From CF-113 sp035716135 (GTDB lineage Bacteria; Chloroflexota; Ktedonobacteria; Ktedonobacterales; Ktedonobacteraceae), in assembly GCA_035716135.1 (NCBI GenBank), contig DASTKD010000524.1, positions 1 through 6,010 of the forward strand: DNA of 6,010 nucleotides, given 5' to 3'. A model generated the notes under the pieces. The model did no database searches and was not told where the DNA came from. It saw nothing but the letters and a program-made list of their open reading frames with translations. Within the stretch, counting starts at the first letter, position 1. Each line of letters starts with the position of its first letter. Shown piece by piece: positions 5,891-6,010 of the stretch. The position numbers were made by a program, and so were the translations under genes.

Positions 5891-6010
5891 AAGTAGCAGG
5901 GCGAGTCCCAATGTAGGAGGGCGAGGGCAAACTCCAATGTAGGAGGGCGGGGCAAGCCCAGCCCCTACCTTGGGGGGCCGCACCATTCATGTATTGTAGG
6001 GGCGACCCTT
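5891..6010. repeat. GC-rich intergenic repeat cluster (continues past the right edge)
   Basis: CCAATGTAGGAGGGCG occurs exactly at 5908-5923 and 5934-5949, a 26-nt period. A degenerate partial unit (GTAGCAGGGCGAG, 5893-5905) begins only 4 nt after the stop codon at 5886-5888. GCCCCTAC (5961-5968) is then inverted as GTAGGGGC (5996-6003), which starts another unit cut by the window end. Similar GTAGGGGCGACC-type units are, as I recall, common between genes in Chloroflexota genomes. I see no coding sequence here; open frames through it are low-complexity. Confidence 0.75.
5934..5973. repeat. Imperfect palindrome within the repeat cluster
   Basis: CCAATGTAGG (5934-5943) pairs with CCTACCTTGG (5964-5973) at 9 of 10 positions. 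Alternatively, GGGGC (5949-5953) pairs with GCCCC (5961-5965) around a 7-nt loop. It can form a stable hairpin after the binding-protein gene, but no T-run follows, so it is not a standard intrinsic terminator. It might still protect the 3' end of the transcript. Confidence 0.5.

Noticed and set aside
5908..5949. Possible CRISPR array from repeats with regular spacing
   Set aside because: Only two exact 16-bp copies with 10-nt gaps, and the gap sequences are themselves repeat-like. No cas genes are present.

Overview
The window looks like chromosomal DNA from a Chloroflexota bacterium, most likely a Ktedonobacteria-type soil lineage. This is inferred from gene style, not from a marker gene. 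The clues are a one-piece Ser/Thr kinase with a single membrane span and WD40 repeats, a LacI regulator next to a family 5 solute-binding lipoprotein, moderate GC, and short GC-rich GTAGGGGC-type intergenic repeats.

Layout. (1) 1-1682, minus strand: the N-terminal 560 codons of a membrane-anchored Ser/Thr protein kinase with extracytoplasmic WD40 repeats. It is open at the left edge and has its own promoter at 1757-1785. (2) 1826-2839, minus strand: a 337-residue protein that I assign to the permuted NlpC/P60 (YiiX-like) papain-fold group from its ordered His, Glu and Cys motifs. (3) 2840-3069: a regulatory region between divergent genes. It holds an extended -10 promoter for the leftward gene, a TTGACA-N17-TATACT promoter for the rightward genes, and a 44-bp operator-like array just downstream of the latter. 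(4) 3070-4188, plus strand: a LacI-family repressor. (5) 4200-5888, plus strand: an ABC-transporter family 5 solute-binding lipoprotein, 11 nt downstream of the regulator, with a Shine-Dalgarno sequence overlapping the regulator stop codon. (6) 5891-6010: a cluster of GC-rich direct and inverted repeats running off the right edge.

How the genes may work together. The LacI gene and the binding-protein gene form a tight two-gene unit. The regulator probably represses its own promoter through the hexamer array and releases on binding a sugar, so the binding protein is more likely to capture an oligosaccharide than a peptide. No permease or ATPase gene is visible before the repeats. The kinase and the papain-fold protein point the same way but each has its own promoter-like sequence. 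A functional link between them is possible but not shown.

I found no tRNA, rRNA, CRISPR array, transposase or clear intrinsic terminator. I saw no obvious new multi-gene system. The most notable items are the operator array, the papain-fold protein beside a kinase, and the inverted repeat that contains that protein's start codon.
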